A stretch of DNA of 64,000 nt from CAWEBF01 sp963807235 (GCA_963807235.1 CAWEBF010000017.1:186001-250000), one strand, 5' to 3'. Positions 1-10,309 are shown, counted from the first letter of the stretch. The notes: generated by a model not told the origin, from the letters alone. Made by a program: numbers and translations.

Positions 1-1
1 G

Positions 2-328
2 GCGGATCTCATGGGCAACGTGGTCGATCGGCTGAACGACGTCGGCGTCGCGGGTCTCTACCGGCTCTTGCACGAGCAAGCCCGGCTGGATGCCGCGCGC
101 GTGATCATCGTGGTGGCCGGCATGGAGGGCGCCCTGCCCAGCGTCGTGGCGGGCCTGGTGCGCGCACCCGTCGTGGCCGTGCCGACGAGCGTCGGCTACG
201 GGGCCAGCTTTGGCGGCGTGGCGGCGCTGCTCGGCATGCTGAACAGCTGCGCGAACGGCGTGTCGGTGGTGAACATCGACAACGGCTTCGGCGCGGCCTG
301 TGTCGCGTCGGCGATTACGCACGGGTAG
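2..328 (+). CDS. larB: LarB-like protein, C-terminal part (5' end outside window)
   Basis: Only the last ~109 codons are present; the frame is open to the left edge. The segment reads like the C-terminal half of the AIR-carboxylase-like (PurE-related) domain of LarB: a hydrophobic strand with VVAGMEGALPSVVAGL, then VPTSVGYGASFGG, LLGMLNSCANG and a final NIDNGFGAACVAS. In the known family LarB carboxylates and hydrolyses nicotinic acid adenine dinucleotide in the first step of the nickel-pincer cofactor used by lactate racemase. Neither larC nor larE follows; mutS2 comes next after a repeat element. The stop TAG sits at the border of that element. The family call is from sequence pattern; a role in lactate racemization here is inferred. 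Confidence 0.82.
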   Translation, partial: ADLMGNVVDRLNDVGVAGLYRLLHEQARLDAARVIIVVAGMEGALPSVVAGLVRAPVVAVPTSVGYGASFGGVAALLGMLNSCANGVSVVNIDNGFGAACVASAITHG

Positions 329-329
329 C

Positions 330-410
330 AGCGAGGCTTCGACTTGGACCGAAGAGCGCAAAGTCTCCGCCTCGCTGTGACAGTGTCTGATTGCCCCGCC
401 TCCGGCGGGG
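330..410 (+). repeat. Two-hairpin dispersed element, copy 1
   Basis: Hairpin 1 pairs AGCGAGGC (330-337) with GCCTCGCT (369-376) around a 31-nt loop that contains a smaller stem (CTTCG/CGAAG). A conserved linker CAGTGTCTGATTGCC (381-395) follows. Hairpin 2 pairs CCCCGCC (394-400) with GGCGGGG (404-410) around TCC. The copy lies between the larB stop and the mutS2 ATG at 425, in the direction of transcription. Related copies lie at 46005, 47031 and 19638 (minus). Confidence 0.75.
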
Positions 411-424
411 GGTAAGCAAAAATC

Positions 425-2893
425 ATGCACGCCGGGACACTGCGCGCGCTCGAGTTCGATCGCATCGTGGCGATCGTGGCCGAGCTGGCCGTCACGCCGA
501 TGGGCCTCGCCGAGATTGAGGCACTGGTTCCACTGACCAGCACCACCGGCGTGTCGGCGGCGTTGGGCGCGACGTCCGAAGGCGTGCGCTTCCTCCTCGT
601 CCATCCGGGGTTCCCGCTGCGCGCGCCGGCCGAACTGGAGGCCGCGCTCGAAGGGCTGGGCACCGAGGGACGGGCGCTGGAGCCACTGCGACTGCTGGGG
701 CTTGCCGATTTCCTCGAGTCGATCGAGCAGTCGCGCAAGTCGGTCTCCCAGACGGGCACCACGCTCCCCTATTTGATGCGGCTGGTGGAGGGCGTGGCGT
801 CGTTCCGCAACGAGATCGCCGACGTGCGGCGCAAGATCGAGCCGACGGGCGACGTGGCCGACGACGCCAGCGCGGCCCTTGCCAGCATCCGCGAGCGGCT
901 CCGCAAGCAGCGGGGCCGGCTGCGGTCCACGCTGGAGTCGTTCCTGCGCGAGCGCGAGACATCGAAGTATCTGCAGGAGCAGGTGGTCACCGACCGCAAC
1001 GGCCGGTACGTGCTGATGGTGCGATCGGAGCACCGCGGCGCCATCCCCGGCGTGGTGCACGGCGCGTCGGCCAGCGGCGCGAGCCTCTTTCTCGAGCCGC
1101 TGGGCACCGTGGACATCAACAACGAGATCGTGGAGCTGGAAGAGCGCGAGGCGGAGGAGGTGCGCCGCATCCTGCTGGCGCTGACCGATGCCTTCCGCGC
1201 GCGGCCCGACGATCTTGAGCGCACCATTGGCGTCGCCACGGAGCTGGACGTCGTGCAGGCCAAGGCGCGCTTCTCGCAAATGACGGCGGGTGTCGAGCCG
1301 GGTCTCAGCAGCGACGGCGCGCTGGAGCTGGTCGGCGCCCGGCACCCGCTGCTGCTGCTCCGAGAACGAGATGCGGCGCGCGAGACGGGCGAGGATTACG
1401 CCCGACCCCAAAGGGGACCCGGTTTCGAATCTGTAATACCGGTGGACGTGATGCTGACGCCGCCGACGCGGGTGCTCATCATCGCGGGCCCGAACACGGG
1501 CGGCAAAACGGTGGCGCTCAAGACCGCCGGGCTCTTCGCCGCGATGGCCCAGGCCGGCCTCCACGTTCCGGCGGAAAAGGGGTCGAAGCTCCCGGTCTTC
1601 CGGACGATCTTCGCCGACATCGGCGACGAACAATCGATTGCCGCCAGCCTGTCCACCTTCTCCGGGCACATCACGAACCTCGTGGCGATGGATCGCAACC
1701 TCGATCTGCCCGCGCTGGTCCTGCTGGACGAAGTGGGGGCGGGCACCGATCCGATGGAGGGCGGCGCGCTCGGCACGGCCGTCATCGATCACTTCCGCAA
1801 GCGGGGGGCGCACGTGGTGGCCACCACGCACTACGACGCGCTGAAGACCTACGCTGCCACGACCGAGGGCGTGGAAAGCGCCGCGTTCGGCTTCGACCCC
1901 GCGACGTTCGCGCCCACCTATGCGCTGACCTACGGATCGCCTGGACGGAGCCTGGCGATCGAGATCGCGGCGCGCCTCGGCATGTCGCCGGGCATCATCG
2001 CGGCCGCGCGCGGGAACGTGTCGGACCGCGAGGCACAGCTGGCGGCGCATCTGGAGCGCATGGATTCGGAGCTGCGTGCACTCGAAGAGGAGCGGCGCGG
2101 CATCGGGCGGCTGCGGCTGGAGCTGGCGGAGGGCGAGCGGCGTCTGCGCGGCCAGCAAGCGTCGCTGCGCGAGAAGGAAGACGCCTTCAAGCGACGCGTC
2201 GCGGCGAAGGTGGACGACCAGCTCCGCGACGCGCGGCGCGAAATCGACGCGGTCATCGACGGCCTCAAGGCCCGCGCCACGGTTCTGCGGGAGAAGGGCG
2301 AACGCCGCGGCGCGGCCCCGATCAGTACCGGCGAACTGGGAATGGCGCGCGCCGACGCCACCACGGCGCTGGAGGCGTTGGGCTCGCGGCTCAAGACACG
2401 CGGCGAACCGCCCCGTGGGCCGGGGCCCGGGACGACGTCCGAGCCGCTGCCCGATCTCGAGCCCGGTGTCCGGGTGTCGGTGGCCCCGCTGGGCGTCGAG
2501 GGCACGGTGCTCGAGATCCACGGCAAACACGCCGAAGTGGACGTCAGGGGCAAGCGCCTGCGGGCCGCCGTCACCGATCTGCGCGTCATCGGCAAGGCCA
2601 CAGTGGCGCGCGCCAGCGTCAGCATCGACTTGCAGCCGCGCACCGGGTCGCTGACGGAACTGAACGTCGTGGGTTGTACAGTAGAAGAGGCCTTGTCGCG
2701 AACCGGCCGGTTCCTGGACGAGACCATGCTGACCGACATGCGGGAAGTGCGCGTCATCCACGGCCACGGGACGGGCCAGCTTCGCCGCGCGCTGGCGGCC
2801 TTCTTCAAGGATCATCCGTTGGTCGCCCGGTTCGAGCATCCCAACCTCGAACAGGGCGGGGGCGGCGTGACGGTCGTCGAACTCAAGGATTAG
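425..2893 (+). CDS. mutS2: MutS2 family ATPase/nuclease (Smr domain)
   Basis: 822 aa, full length for MutS2. Residues ~1-330 form the helical core/lever region. Walker A GPNTGGKT is near residue 355 and Walker B LVLLDEVGAGTDP near 431-443, followed by THYDALK. A long charged coiled coil spans ~530-620. A KOW-like segment (PGVRVSVAPLGVEGTVLEI) precedes a C-terminal Smr domain from ~740 with HGHGTGQLR. In other bacteria MutS2 acts on branched DNA, suppresses recombination, or rescues collided ribosomes. The Smr entry motif, commonly LDLRG, reads LNVVG here. dnaG begins 11 nt after the stop, so the two are probably co-transcribed. No strong Shine-Dalgarno is visible other than the G-run of the upstream hairpin. 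Confidence 0.95.
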   Translation: MHAGTLRALEFDRIVAIVAELAVTPMGLAEIEALVPLTSTTGVSAALGATSEGVRFLLVHPGFPLRAPAELEAALEGLGTEGRALEPLRLLGLADFLESIEQSRKSVSQTGTTLPYLMRLVEGVASFRNEIADVRRKIEPTGDVADDASAALASIRERLRKQRGRLRSTLESFLRERETSKYLQEQVVTDRNGRYVLMVRSEHRGAIPGVVHGASASGASLFLEPLGTVDINNEIVELEEREAEEVRRILLALTDAFRARPDDLERTIGVATELDVVQAKARFSQMTAGVEPGLSSDGALELVGARHPLLLLRERDAARETGEDYARPQRGPGFESVIPVDVMLTPPTRVLIIAGPNTGGKTVALKTAGLFAAMAQAGLHVPAEKGSKLPVFRTIFADIGDEQSIAASLSTFSGHITNLVAMDRNLDLPALVLLDEVGAGTDPMEGGALGTAVIDHFRKRGAHVVATTHYDALKTYAATTEGVESAAFGFDPATFAPTYALTYGSPGRSLAIEIAARLGMSPGIIAAARGNVSDREAQLAAHLERMDSELRALEEERRGIGRLRLELAEGERRLRGQQASLREKEDAFKRRVAAKVDDQLRDARREIDAVIDGLKARATVLREKGERRGAAPISTGELGMARADATTALEALGSRLKTRGEPPRGPGPGTTSEPLPDLEPGVRVSVAPLGVEGTVLEIHGKHAEVDVRGKRLRAAVTDLRVIGKATVARASVSIDLQPRTGSLTELNVVGCTVEEALSRTGRFLDETMLTDMREVRVIHGHGTGQLRRALAAFFKDHPLVARFEHPNLEQGGGGVTVVELKD

Positions 2894-2904
2894 ACGGCGT
2901 TAAT

Positions 2905-4668
2905 TTGGCTCTCTTCCCGCAACGCTTCGTCGAAGACCTGAAGCAGCACGCCGACATCGTGACCGTGATCCAGGACTACGTGTCGCTCCGAAAGACCGGC
3001 GCGACCTACAAGGGGCTGTGTCCGTTTCACGGCGAGAAGACGCCGTCCTTTCACGTCAACCGCGACAAAGGGTTCTTCCACTGCTTCGGCTGCGGAGTCG
3101 GCGGCGACGTGTTCAAGTTTCTCGAGCTGCACGAGAAGATCGGCTTCCCCGAGGCGGTGAAACAGCTGGCCCAGCGGTTCGGCGTGGCGCTGCCCGAGTT
3201 GGAGGAGGGCGAGGAACAGCGCGCCGGCGCGGTGGAACGCGAAACGCTCCTGAAGATCCACGAGGTCGCCGCCGCATGGTTCACGACACAGCTGGCGTCG
3301 CCCGCCGCGGCACGTGTGCGAGCGGTTGTGGCCAACCGCGGTGTATCGGACGAGACCAGCGCGGCGCTGGGCCTGGGCTGGGCGCCGCCGCAGCGCGAGG
3401 GTCTCAAGGCGGCGCTCCTGGGCCAGGGATTCTCGATGCCCATGCTGCTGCGAGCGGGACTCCTGGTCCAGCGCGATGACGGATCCGTAATCGACCGGTT
3501 CCGCAACCGCCTGATCGTCCCCATCTGCCGCGACACTGGAGCCGTCATTGCCTTCGGCGGCCGGGCACTCGAGGCCGATCAGCAACCGAAGTACCTGAAT
3601 TCGCCGGAAACCCCGATCTACTCGAAGGGCCGCACGTTGTACGGGCTGAACCTGTCGAAGGCCGCCATCCGCCAGGGGGGCTTCGCCGTTCTGGTCGAGG
3701 GGTATTTCGATTTCGCGCAGGTGTTCCAGTCGGGTGTGCAGCCGGTGGTCGCCTCGTGCGGCACGGCCTTGACGCCGCAGCAAGCTCAACAGTTGCGCAG
3801 GTTTACGGGGAAAGTGGTACTCAGCTTCGACCCGGACGCCGCCGGCCAGGCGGCGGCCACCAAGTCCTGCGAAATGCTGGTCGCCGAAGGGTTTGAGGTC
3901 AACGTGGCCACGCTGCCAGGGGGCGACGACCCCGACACCTTCGTCCGCAAGCATGGCCGCGACGCCTACGGTGAACGATTACGACGGTCGCAGCCGTATT
4001 TAGAGTACATGCTCGACCGAACGGCTGCCGGTTTCAACCTGAGGACGAGCGAAGGGCGCGCGGGCTTCGTGGACGCCGCCCTGCCCATCCTGGATCGCAT
4101 TCCCGACCGGACCCGGCAGGAATTGTTCGTAAAGGAAGTCTCCGCCCGGGCCGGTGTATCGGAAGACGCCATCTGGCCGCGGGCGAAGAAGGCGATCACG
4201 GCGCACGGCTCCAGTCCCAGCAGCAGCCAGCTGGCCAGCCTGAGCCAGGTGACAAAGGCCGAAAAGGGCCTTATTTGGCTGCTGATTCACGAGCCAGGTC
4301 AGGCGCTCGACGCCCTGGGCACCCTGGAAACGGCCGACCTCGAGGGCCTGGCGTCAAGCTCGGTACTGGATCTGGCGCGCAAACTGAATGATGATAGGAA
4401 GTTCTCACCGTCAGTGCTGCTCGAGCGTCTCTCGATGGCTGATGCCCAGGTCCTGACTGGCATCGCCAGCGAAAGCGAAGCTCATGCGCATGATGCCGCC
4501 GAATGCGCGCGGATCATCAAGCGCCGCCGGTGGGAACGTGAGCGGTCGGCCGTTCAACGAGACATCGATCGGCTGCAGCAGCAGCCCAATGGGAGCGCAT
4601 CGCCGGAGATCGAAGCACTCCTGAAGCGGAAGATGGACCTCATTCGCACGATTGAGGCCCTGAACTGA
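2905..4668 (+). CDS. dnaG: DNA primase DnaG
   Basis: About 587 aa from a TTG at 2905 (MALFPQRFVEDLK), the usual primase N-terminus; the open frame extends upstream inside mutS2 but that extension has no primase character. AAGGA at 2885-2889 could serve as a ribosome site, 15 nt away. The CHC2 zinc finger shows CPFH near residue 39 and CFGC near 60. The TOPRIM core shows VEGYFDFAQ near 265 and SFDPDAAGQAA near 309, which supply the metal-binding acidic residues. A DnaB-binding-like helical C-terminus ends the protein. It makes RNA primers at the replication fork. The mutS2-dnaG-rpoD order recalls the classical dnaG-rpoD macromolecular synthesis operon. Confidence 0.96.
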   Translation: MALFPQRFVEDLKQHADIVTVIQDYVSLRKTGATYKGLCPFHGEKTPSFHVNRDKGFFHCFGCGVGGDVFKFLELHEKIGFPEAVKQLAQRFGVALPELEEGEEQRAGAVERETLLKIHEVAAAWFTTQLASPAAARVRAVVANRGVSDETSAALGLGWAPPQREGLKAALLGQGFSMPMLLRAGLLVQRDDGSVIDRFRNRLIVPICRDTGAVIAFGGRALEADQQPKYLNSPETPIYSKGRTLYGLNLSKAAIRQGGFAVLVEGYFDFAQVFQSGVQPVVASCGTALTPQQAQQLRRFTGKVVLSFDPDAAGQAAATKSCEMLVAEGFEVNVATLPGGDDPDTFVRKHGRDAYGERLRRSQPYLEYMLDRTAAGFNLRTSEGRAGFVDAALPILDRIPDRTRQELFVKEVSARAGVSEDAIWPRAKKAITAHGSSPSSSQLASLSQVTKAEKGLIWLLIHEPGQALDALGTLETADLEGLASSSVLDLARKLNDDRKFSPSVLLERLSMADAQVLTGIASESEAHAHDAAECARIIKRRRWERERSAVQRDIDRLQQQPNGSASPEIEALLKRKMDLIRTIEALN

Positions 4669-4682
4669 ACGGCCGGGACGCC

Positions 4683-4688
4683 GGAGGG
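4683..4688 (+). promoter_or_regulatory. Shine-Dalgarno site fixing the rpoD TTG start
   Basis: GGAGGG lies 7 nt before the TTG at 4696. It is much stronger than any alternative in the region and supports the TTG as the true start. Confidence 0.7.
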
Positions 4689-4695
4689 AAACACC

Positions 4696-6396
<1,701 letters not shown>

Positions 6397-6406
6397 CGCA
6401 AGGCCT

Positions 6407-6482
6407 GGGCCCGTAGCTCAGCGGTTAGAGCGGCCGGCTCATAATCGGTTGGTCCCAGGTTCGAATCCTGGCGGGCCCACCA
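6407..6482 (+). tRNA. tRNA with CAT anticodon, probably tRNA-Ile2
   Basis: A 76-nt cloverleaf can be folded by eye: acceptor GGGCCCG/CGGGCCC, D-stem GCTC/GAGC, anticodon stem GCCGG/TCGGT with loop CTCATAA (anticodon CAT), T-arm CCAGG-TTCGAAT-CCTGG, and an encoded CCA end. The 1-72 pair is G-C and the anticodon stem lacks three G-C pairs, which argues against initiator tRNA. The stretch around the anticodon and variable loop (CTCATAATCGGTTGGTC) resembles the lysidine-modified isoleucine tRNA more than elongator tRNA-Met. That assignment needs TilS identity elements or a covariance model to settle. Confidence 0.93.
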
Positions 6483-6511
6483 TCCCAGGCCGCAGGGCAT
6501 AGACGGAAACG

Positions 6512-7258
6512 ATGTCGCCAGAGCTCAAAGGACTGATTCAGCTTCAGCAGCTCGAGGGCGCCATCGCCGAGGCCCGAGGGACGATCGCCGCCCATCCGCA
6601 ACGCATCGCCGAGGCCGACGCTCGCCTGGAAGAAGCCGAGCGAGTGGTGGCCGAGGCCACCGAACACCTGAAGGCCAGCCAGGAGCATCGCCGGGCGGTC
6701 GAAAAGGACGCCGCCGTCTTCCAGGGCCGGCTGACCAAGTTCAAGGATCAGCTGTCGGCGGTCAAGACCAACCGCGAATACCAGGCCATGCAGCACGAGA
6801 TCGAGACCGCGCAGAAGGACCTGGGCGTGGCCGAGGAGAAGGTGCTGGAGCGGATGCTCGAGGCCGACGAGCTGGCCGAGCGGGTCAAGAAGGCGGAGAC
6901 CCAGCGTGCGGCCACGAAGAAGGCCATCGAGGCCGAGAAAGCCCAGATCGCGGAGGAATTGACGGCCGTGGAACGGGCGTTGGCGGAGGCCACCGCGGCC
7001 CGGGGCGCGCTCGTCGCCACGATGGCGGCACCCACGCTGACCCTGTTCGAGCAGGTCTCCCGGGTGCGCAAGGGCGTGGCCATCTGCCAGGCGACACGCG
7101 ACGGCATGTGCTCGCAGTGCCAGGTCAGGCTGCGCCCGATGGTGTTCCAGCAGGTGCGTGCCAACGACACCATCGTGCAGTGCGACAGCTGCCGGCGGAT
7201 TCTGTACTACGTGCCTCCCCCGCCGCTCGCGACACCTCCCGTCACTCACGCACCTTGA
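6512..7258 (+). CDS. Coiled-coil protein with C-terminal C4 zinc ribbon
   Basis: 248 aa. Residues ~1-180 are an almost continuous charged alpha-helical coiled coil (ELKGLIQLQQLEGAIAEAR and AEEKVLERMLEADELAERV). The C-terminus has a four-cysteine zinc ribbon, CSQCQ near residue 200 and CDSCRR near 225. This architecture matches the widespread COG1579 family, thought to bind nucleic acid but without a firm function. Its last bases overlap the TTG start of the RNase H-like gene (TTGA), a junction that suggests translational coupling. The pairing of this family with RNase H is seen in several phyla. Confidence 0.88.
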   Translation: MSPELKGLIQLQQLEGAIAEARGTIAAHPQRIAEADARLEEAERVVAEATEHLKASQEHRRAVEKDAAVFQGRLTKFKDQLSAVKTNREYQAMQHEIETAQKDLGVAEEKVLERMLEADELAERVKKAETQRAATKKAIEAEKAQIAEELTAVERALAEATAARGALVATMAAPTLTLFEQVSRVRKGVAICQATRDGMCSQCQVRLRPMVFQQVRANDTIVQCDSCRRILYYVPPPPLATPPVTHAP

Positions 7259-7692
7259 GTCAGCGCTCGCTCTTCGATGACGCGTCGGCCACGGCCCGCG
7301 CGGTCGCCAACGTGGACGGAGGCTCGCGCGGCAATCCCGGACCCGCCGGCTACGGCGCGCGCATCGTGCTCGACGACGGGACCGTCGTCGATCTGAAGGA
7401 GACGATCGGCATCGCCACCAACAACGTCGCCGAGTACAACGGTCTGCTGGCGGCGCTTCGGTGGGCGGTGGGCAACGGCGTCGGCCACCTGCACGTCCGG
7501 GCCGACTCGGAGCTCCTGATCAAGCAGATGAAGGGCGTCTATCGCGTGAAGAACGCCGGGCTTCAGCCGCTCTTCCAGGAGGCGCAGTCGCTGGTGGCAC
7601 GGCTGCCGCGTGTGACCTTCGAGCACGTGCGACGCGAGCTGAACAAGGACGCGGACCGGCTGGCAAACGAAGCTATGGACGCGGCGGAGTAA
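7255..7692 (+). CDS. RNase HI-like ribonuclease (reverse-transcriptase-like RNase H)
   Basis: 145 aa from TTG 7255, which overlaps the previous stop; an upstream extension of the frame is a shadow of the zinc-ribbon gene. The RNase H fold is clear: VDGGSRGNPGPAGYG with the first catalytic Asp near residue 20, Glu in NNVAEYNGLL near 59, Asp in VRADSELLIKQM near 83, and a last acidic residue in NKDADRLANEAMD near 133. All four expected carboxylates are present, so cleavage of RNA in RNA-DNA hybrids is likely. It belongs to the short bacterial/archaeal type without the basic protrusion of E. coli RNase HI. Confidence 0.92.
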   Translation: MSQRSLFDDASATARAVANVDGGSRGNPGPAGYGARIVLDDGTVVDLKETIGIATNNVAEYNGLLAALRWAVGNGVGHLHVRADSELLIKQMKGVYRVKNAGLQPLFQEAQSLVARLPRVTFEHVRRELNKDADRLANEAMDAAE

Positions 7693-7705
7693 GGAGACGG
7701 TCAGA

Positions 7706-7724
7706 GCCCACCGCGCGGGTGGGC
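7706..7724 (+). terminator. Hairpin between convergent genes
   Basis: GCCCACC (7706-7712) pairs perfectly with GGTGGGC (7718-7724) around a GCGCG loop. It sits 13 nt after the RNase H stop and 24 nt from the stop of the convergent gene, so it could serve both. There is no T tract, so intrinsic termination is only a guess. Confidence 0.45.
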
Positions 7725-7748
7725 CCTGCCTTGATGAGAGGCCTGCTA

Positions 7749-9050
7749 TTAGTTGGTCCGGTTGCTCGAGAGTGTGCCGATCTCGATCAGCCCGATCTTG
7801 TTCACGCCGCTGTTGGCGGTAACGATGTTGCCCTGCGCCGTCGCCTCGTAGTGACGCAGCACGCCGCCGCCCGATGGAATCGCCCAGGTCTGGAACTTCT
7901 CCGTCTTCGGGTCGAACCGCACCATGGTGTTGGGACGCACTCCCGATTCGCTGTACCAGATCACGTTGCCGATCTGGGTGATCGCGTAGGGCTCCGAGTC
8001 CTTGCCGCCGGGTGAAGGCCATTCCTTGACCTGGCCAGTCTTGGGATCGAAGCGCCCAAGCGTGCCGCGCGGAAAGTCGGTGTACCAGATCATGTCGTCC
8101 GACGTGATGGTCAGGCGGCGCGGGCGTGCGTCGGCGTTCGGCAGCGGGTACTCCTTGATCTCCATCGTCTTCGGATCGACGCTGCCGATTCGGTTGCCGC
8201 GGAAGTCCACGTACCACGGCACGCCCTGGGAGTTGATGCGGATGCCGTAGGGATAGGTGTTGTCGCTTGGCGTCTTCTTGATCAACATGTCGCCGCTGGC
8301 GGTGTTGATCCGGCCGACGTGCCCCGACTGCAGCGTGAAGAACAGCTCGCCGCTGCGCTTGTCCAGAATCGGCGTGTGCGGCCCGCGGGCGCCCGGCTCT
8401 TTAATCGGATACTCGTCCACGCGCCCTGTGCGTGGGTCGAGCTTCCCGATGACGCCCTTCTGGATACCGGTGTACCAGATGTTGCCCTGCGCATCCTCGG
8501 CAAGCCCGTGGGGCTGGCTCTTGGCAGGCAGGTCGAACTCGCGGATCTGACCCGTCCGCGGGTCGAGACGTCCCAGCTTGTCGGCCCACTGGCCCGTCCA
8601 CCAGATCGAGCCGTCCGCCGCGGCGTGCGAGTCGTGGGGGCGCGAGCCGAGCGTGGGCGCCATCCACTCCTTGATGTTGACGGTGGCCGGACCAGAAAGC
8701 AGCACCGCGCCGGGCGCGTCCTTGATCGGATAGTGCGCTGCCAGGTACGTCGAGATGGCTTCGAGCTCCGCCGGCGGCAGCTTCACCATGGTGGCGATGC
8801 GGTCCTGCCAGCCGTCCTTGGTATAGCCCCACGAGTTGGCGATCAGGTTGAGGCCGTGGCAGCGCGCGCAGGCGCCCTGCACCTGCTCGCGGCCGGGGCC
8901 TTCGGGTAGCTGTACCGGCGGAGGACCGCCCTGGCGGCCACCCGGAGCGCCACCCTGCCGGCCCGCGGGCGCCTGCCCCGTCGGAGCTGACGAGAACGCT
9001 GAGGCAATCAACACCGCCAACGCCAGACCGAAAGACGCTCGCCTTTTCAT
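7749..9050 (-). CDS. Secreted cytochrome c / streptogramin-lyase-like beta-propeller protein
   Basis: 433 aa from the ATG at 9050, preceded by GGAGG 5 nt upstream; a longer frame lacks such support. A signal peptide (MKRRASFGLALAVLIASAFSS) is followed by a Gly/Pro/Gln-rich linker, then a single haem c site CARCH at residues 61-65 in a short cytochrome-like domain. The rest is built from repeats of the Vgb (virginiamycin B lyase) type, for example GRLDPRTGQIREFDLP, IGKLDPRTGRVDEYPI, IGSVDPKTMEIKEYPLP and LGRFDPKTGQVKEWPSP, consistent with a seven-bladed propeller. The protein is probably periplasmic. The family name is historical; antibiotic lyase activity should not be assumed, and an electron-transfer or sensing role is equally possible. 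Confidence 0.85.
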   Translation of the reverse strand: MKRRASFGLALAVLIASAFSSAPTGQAPAGRQGGAPGGRQGGPPPVQLPEGPGREQVQGACARCHGLNLIANSWGYTKDGWQDRIATMVKLPPAELEAISTYLAAHYPIKDAPGAVLLSGPATVNIKEWMAPTLGSRPHDSHAAADGSIWWTGQWADKLGRLDPRTGQIREFDLPAKSQPHGLAEDAQGNIWYTGIQKGVIGKLDPRTGRVDEYPIKEPGARGPHTPILDKRSGELFFTLQSGHVGRINTASGDMLIKKTPSDNTYPYGIRINSQGVPWYVDFRGNRIGSVDPKTMEIKEYPLPNADARPRRLTITSDDMIWYTDFPRGTLGRFDPKTGQVKEWPSPGGKDSEPYAITQIGNVIWYSESGVRPNTMVRFDPKTEKFQTWAIPSGGGVLRHYEATAQGNIVTANSGVNKIGLIEIGTLSSNRTN

Positions 9051-9090
9051 ACCGCCTCCAAGTGGATTCGCGTGTACGCAGATATTACGC

Positions 9091-9903
9091 CTACCGACTG
9101 CCTGCCGTTGCCAGGATGACTCCGGCCTGCCGTCCTGCTTGGGCGCCCTCGGCACGGTAGGACGTCAGCACCGCCGGATGCATCGCCGTGCACAGCCCGC
9201 ACGTATAAATGCGCGTCTCATCCACTCCAGCCAGGATCAGCTGGTCGCGATTGGCGCCGGCCAGGTCCAGCCGGAGCCCGGGGCGCTGGCGGGACCCCCG
9301 GGACGGCGCCGGGGCCAGGAACCAGCGATCGATGAGGTAGCGCTCGTGGCCGGCGGCTGCGAACGCGTCCACCAGCTCCGTGCCGACCTCGTAGCAGCAA
9401 CTGCCGATGCAAGGCCCAATCGCGACTACCAGGTCCTCGGGGCGGGTGCCGTGCTCATGAGCCATCGCGTCCACCGCGGCCACTGCCGCGCCCGCGCTGG
9501 TGCCGCGCCAGCCGGCGTGCACCGCCGCCACCGCGCCCGTGACCGGATCCGCCATCAGCAGCGGGACGCAGTCGGCCGCGCGCACCGCCACCGCGGTGGC
9601 CGGATTGCGCGACACCAGCACGTCGGCCTCCGGCCAGGGCCGGGGCCACGCATCGCCGCGGCGACCCGCGGCCTCGCCCCGGTGCACGGCGGCGACGGCC
9701 CGGCCGTGCACCTGAGACACCTGCGCGACAGCAGTCGCGCCGACTGTCGCGGCGAGCTCCGCCGCGCCCTCGGTGGGCGACAACCGCAGGTGACGACTGG
9801 TAAAGGCGTGTGGCGCCACCGCGGAGAGCGGCCGGCACCGCAACACGGGCCCCCATGGTTCATCAGTCCAGGAGAAGGTGTCGGGAACGGCCGGAAGGGT
9901 CAT
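9091..9903 (-). CDS. pgeF: PgeF/YfiH family laccase-domain protein (multicopper-like purine nucleoside hydrolase/phosphorylase)
   Basis: 270 aa from ATG 9903. The start is limited by the divergent acpS gene 25 nt away. The DUF152/YfiH metal-binding residues are visible: His in VSQVHGRAV, Cys in RAADCVPLLMADP and His in AVHAGWRGTSAGA. Members purified elsewhere act on purine nucleosides, and E. coli PgeF corrects misincorporated L-Ser in UDP-MurNAc-peptides. Either activity could apply; the nearby dcw cluster makes the peptidoglycan-editing role attractive but that is inference. Confidence 0.9.
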   Translation of the reverse strand: MTLPAVPDTFSWTDEPWGPVLRCRPLSAVAPHAFTSRHLRLSPTEGAAELAATVGATAVAQVSQVHGRAVAAVHRGEAAGRRGDAWPRPWPEADVLVSRNPATAVAVRAADCVPLLMADPVTGAVAAVHAGWRGTSAGAAVAAVDAMAHEHGTRPEDLVVAIGPCIGSCCYEVGTELVDAFAAAGHERYLIDRWFLAPAPSRGSRQRPGLRLDLAGANRDQLILAGVDETRIYTCGLCTAMHPAVLTSYRAEGAQAGRQAGVILATAGSR

Positions 9904-9928
9904 ATGGCTGCTAGGATCGACAACGCCA

Positions 9929-10309
9929 ATGGACATTATAGGAAGCGGCCTCGACGCCATCGAGATCGGGCGCGTGGCCGACGCTATCGCGCGCTACGGC
10001 GAGCGGTTCGTCCGTCGTCTCTTCACCGAGGGCGAACAGGCCTACTGCCGGGCCAAGCGCGATGCGGCATCGTCGTTTGCCGCGCGGTTTGCGGCCAAGG
10101 AAGCGGCGATGAAGGCGCTTGGCACCGGCTACTCGCGCGGCGTGCACTGGGTCGGCATCGAGGTGGTGCGGCACCATGGGCCACCGCAGCTCCAGTTCCA
10201 CGACGGTGCGGCGCGTCGCTTCTCGGCCATGGGCGCCACGCGATCGCTCCTGACCCTCACCCACTCGCGCGATCTGGCGATCGCGCACGTGCTGCTGTTC
10301 CGGGATTGA
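9929..10309 (+). CDS. acpS: Holo-[acyl-carrier-protein] synthase
   Basis: 126 aa from ATG 9929 (MDIIGSGLDAIEIGRV). It has the AcpS signature: an N-terminal G-x-D-x-x-E-I metal/CoA site and FAARFAAKEAAMKALGTG with the catalytic Glu. It transfers 4'-phosphopantetheine from CoA to a serine of acyl carrier protein, activating it for fatty acid synthesis. It is transcribed divergently from pgeF with only 25 nt between start codons, so the two probably share a compact promoter region. The length is typical. Confidence 0.95.
   Translation: MDIIGSGLDAIEIGRVADAIARYGERFVRRLFTEGEQAYCRAKRDAASSFAARFAAKEAAMKALGTGYSRGVHWVGIEVVRHHGPPQLQFHDGAARRFSAMGATRSLLTLTHSRDLAIAHVLLFRD

Noticed and set aside
2674..2904. 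Long N-terminal extension of DnaG
   Set aside because: It overlaps the Smr domain of mutS2, has no primase similarity, and the TTG at 2905 gives a normal start.
6407..6482. Initiator tRNA-fMet
   Set aside because: Pair 1-72 is G-C rather than a mismatch and the anticodon stem lacks the three consecutive G-C pairs of initiators.
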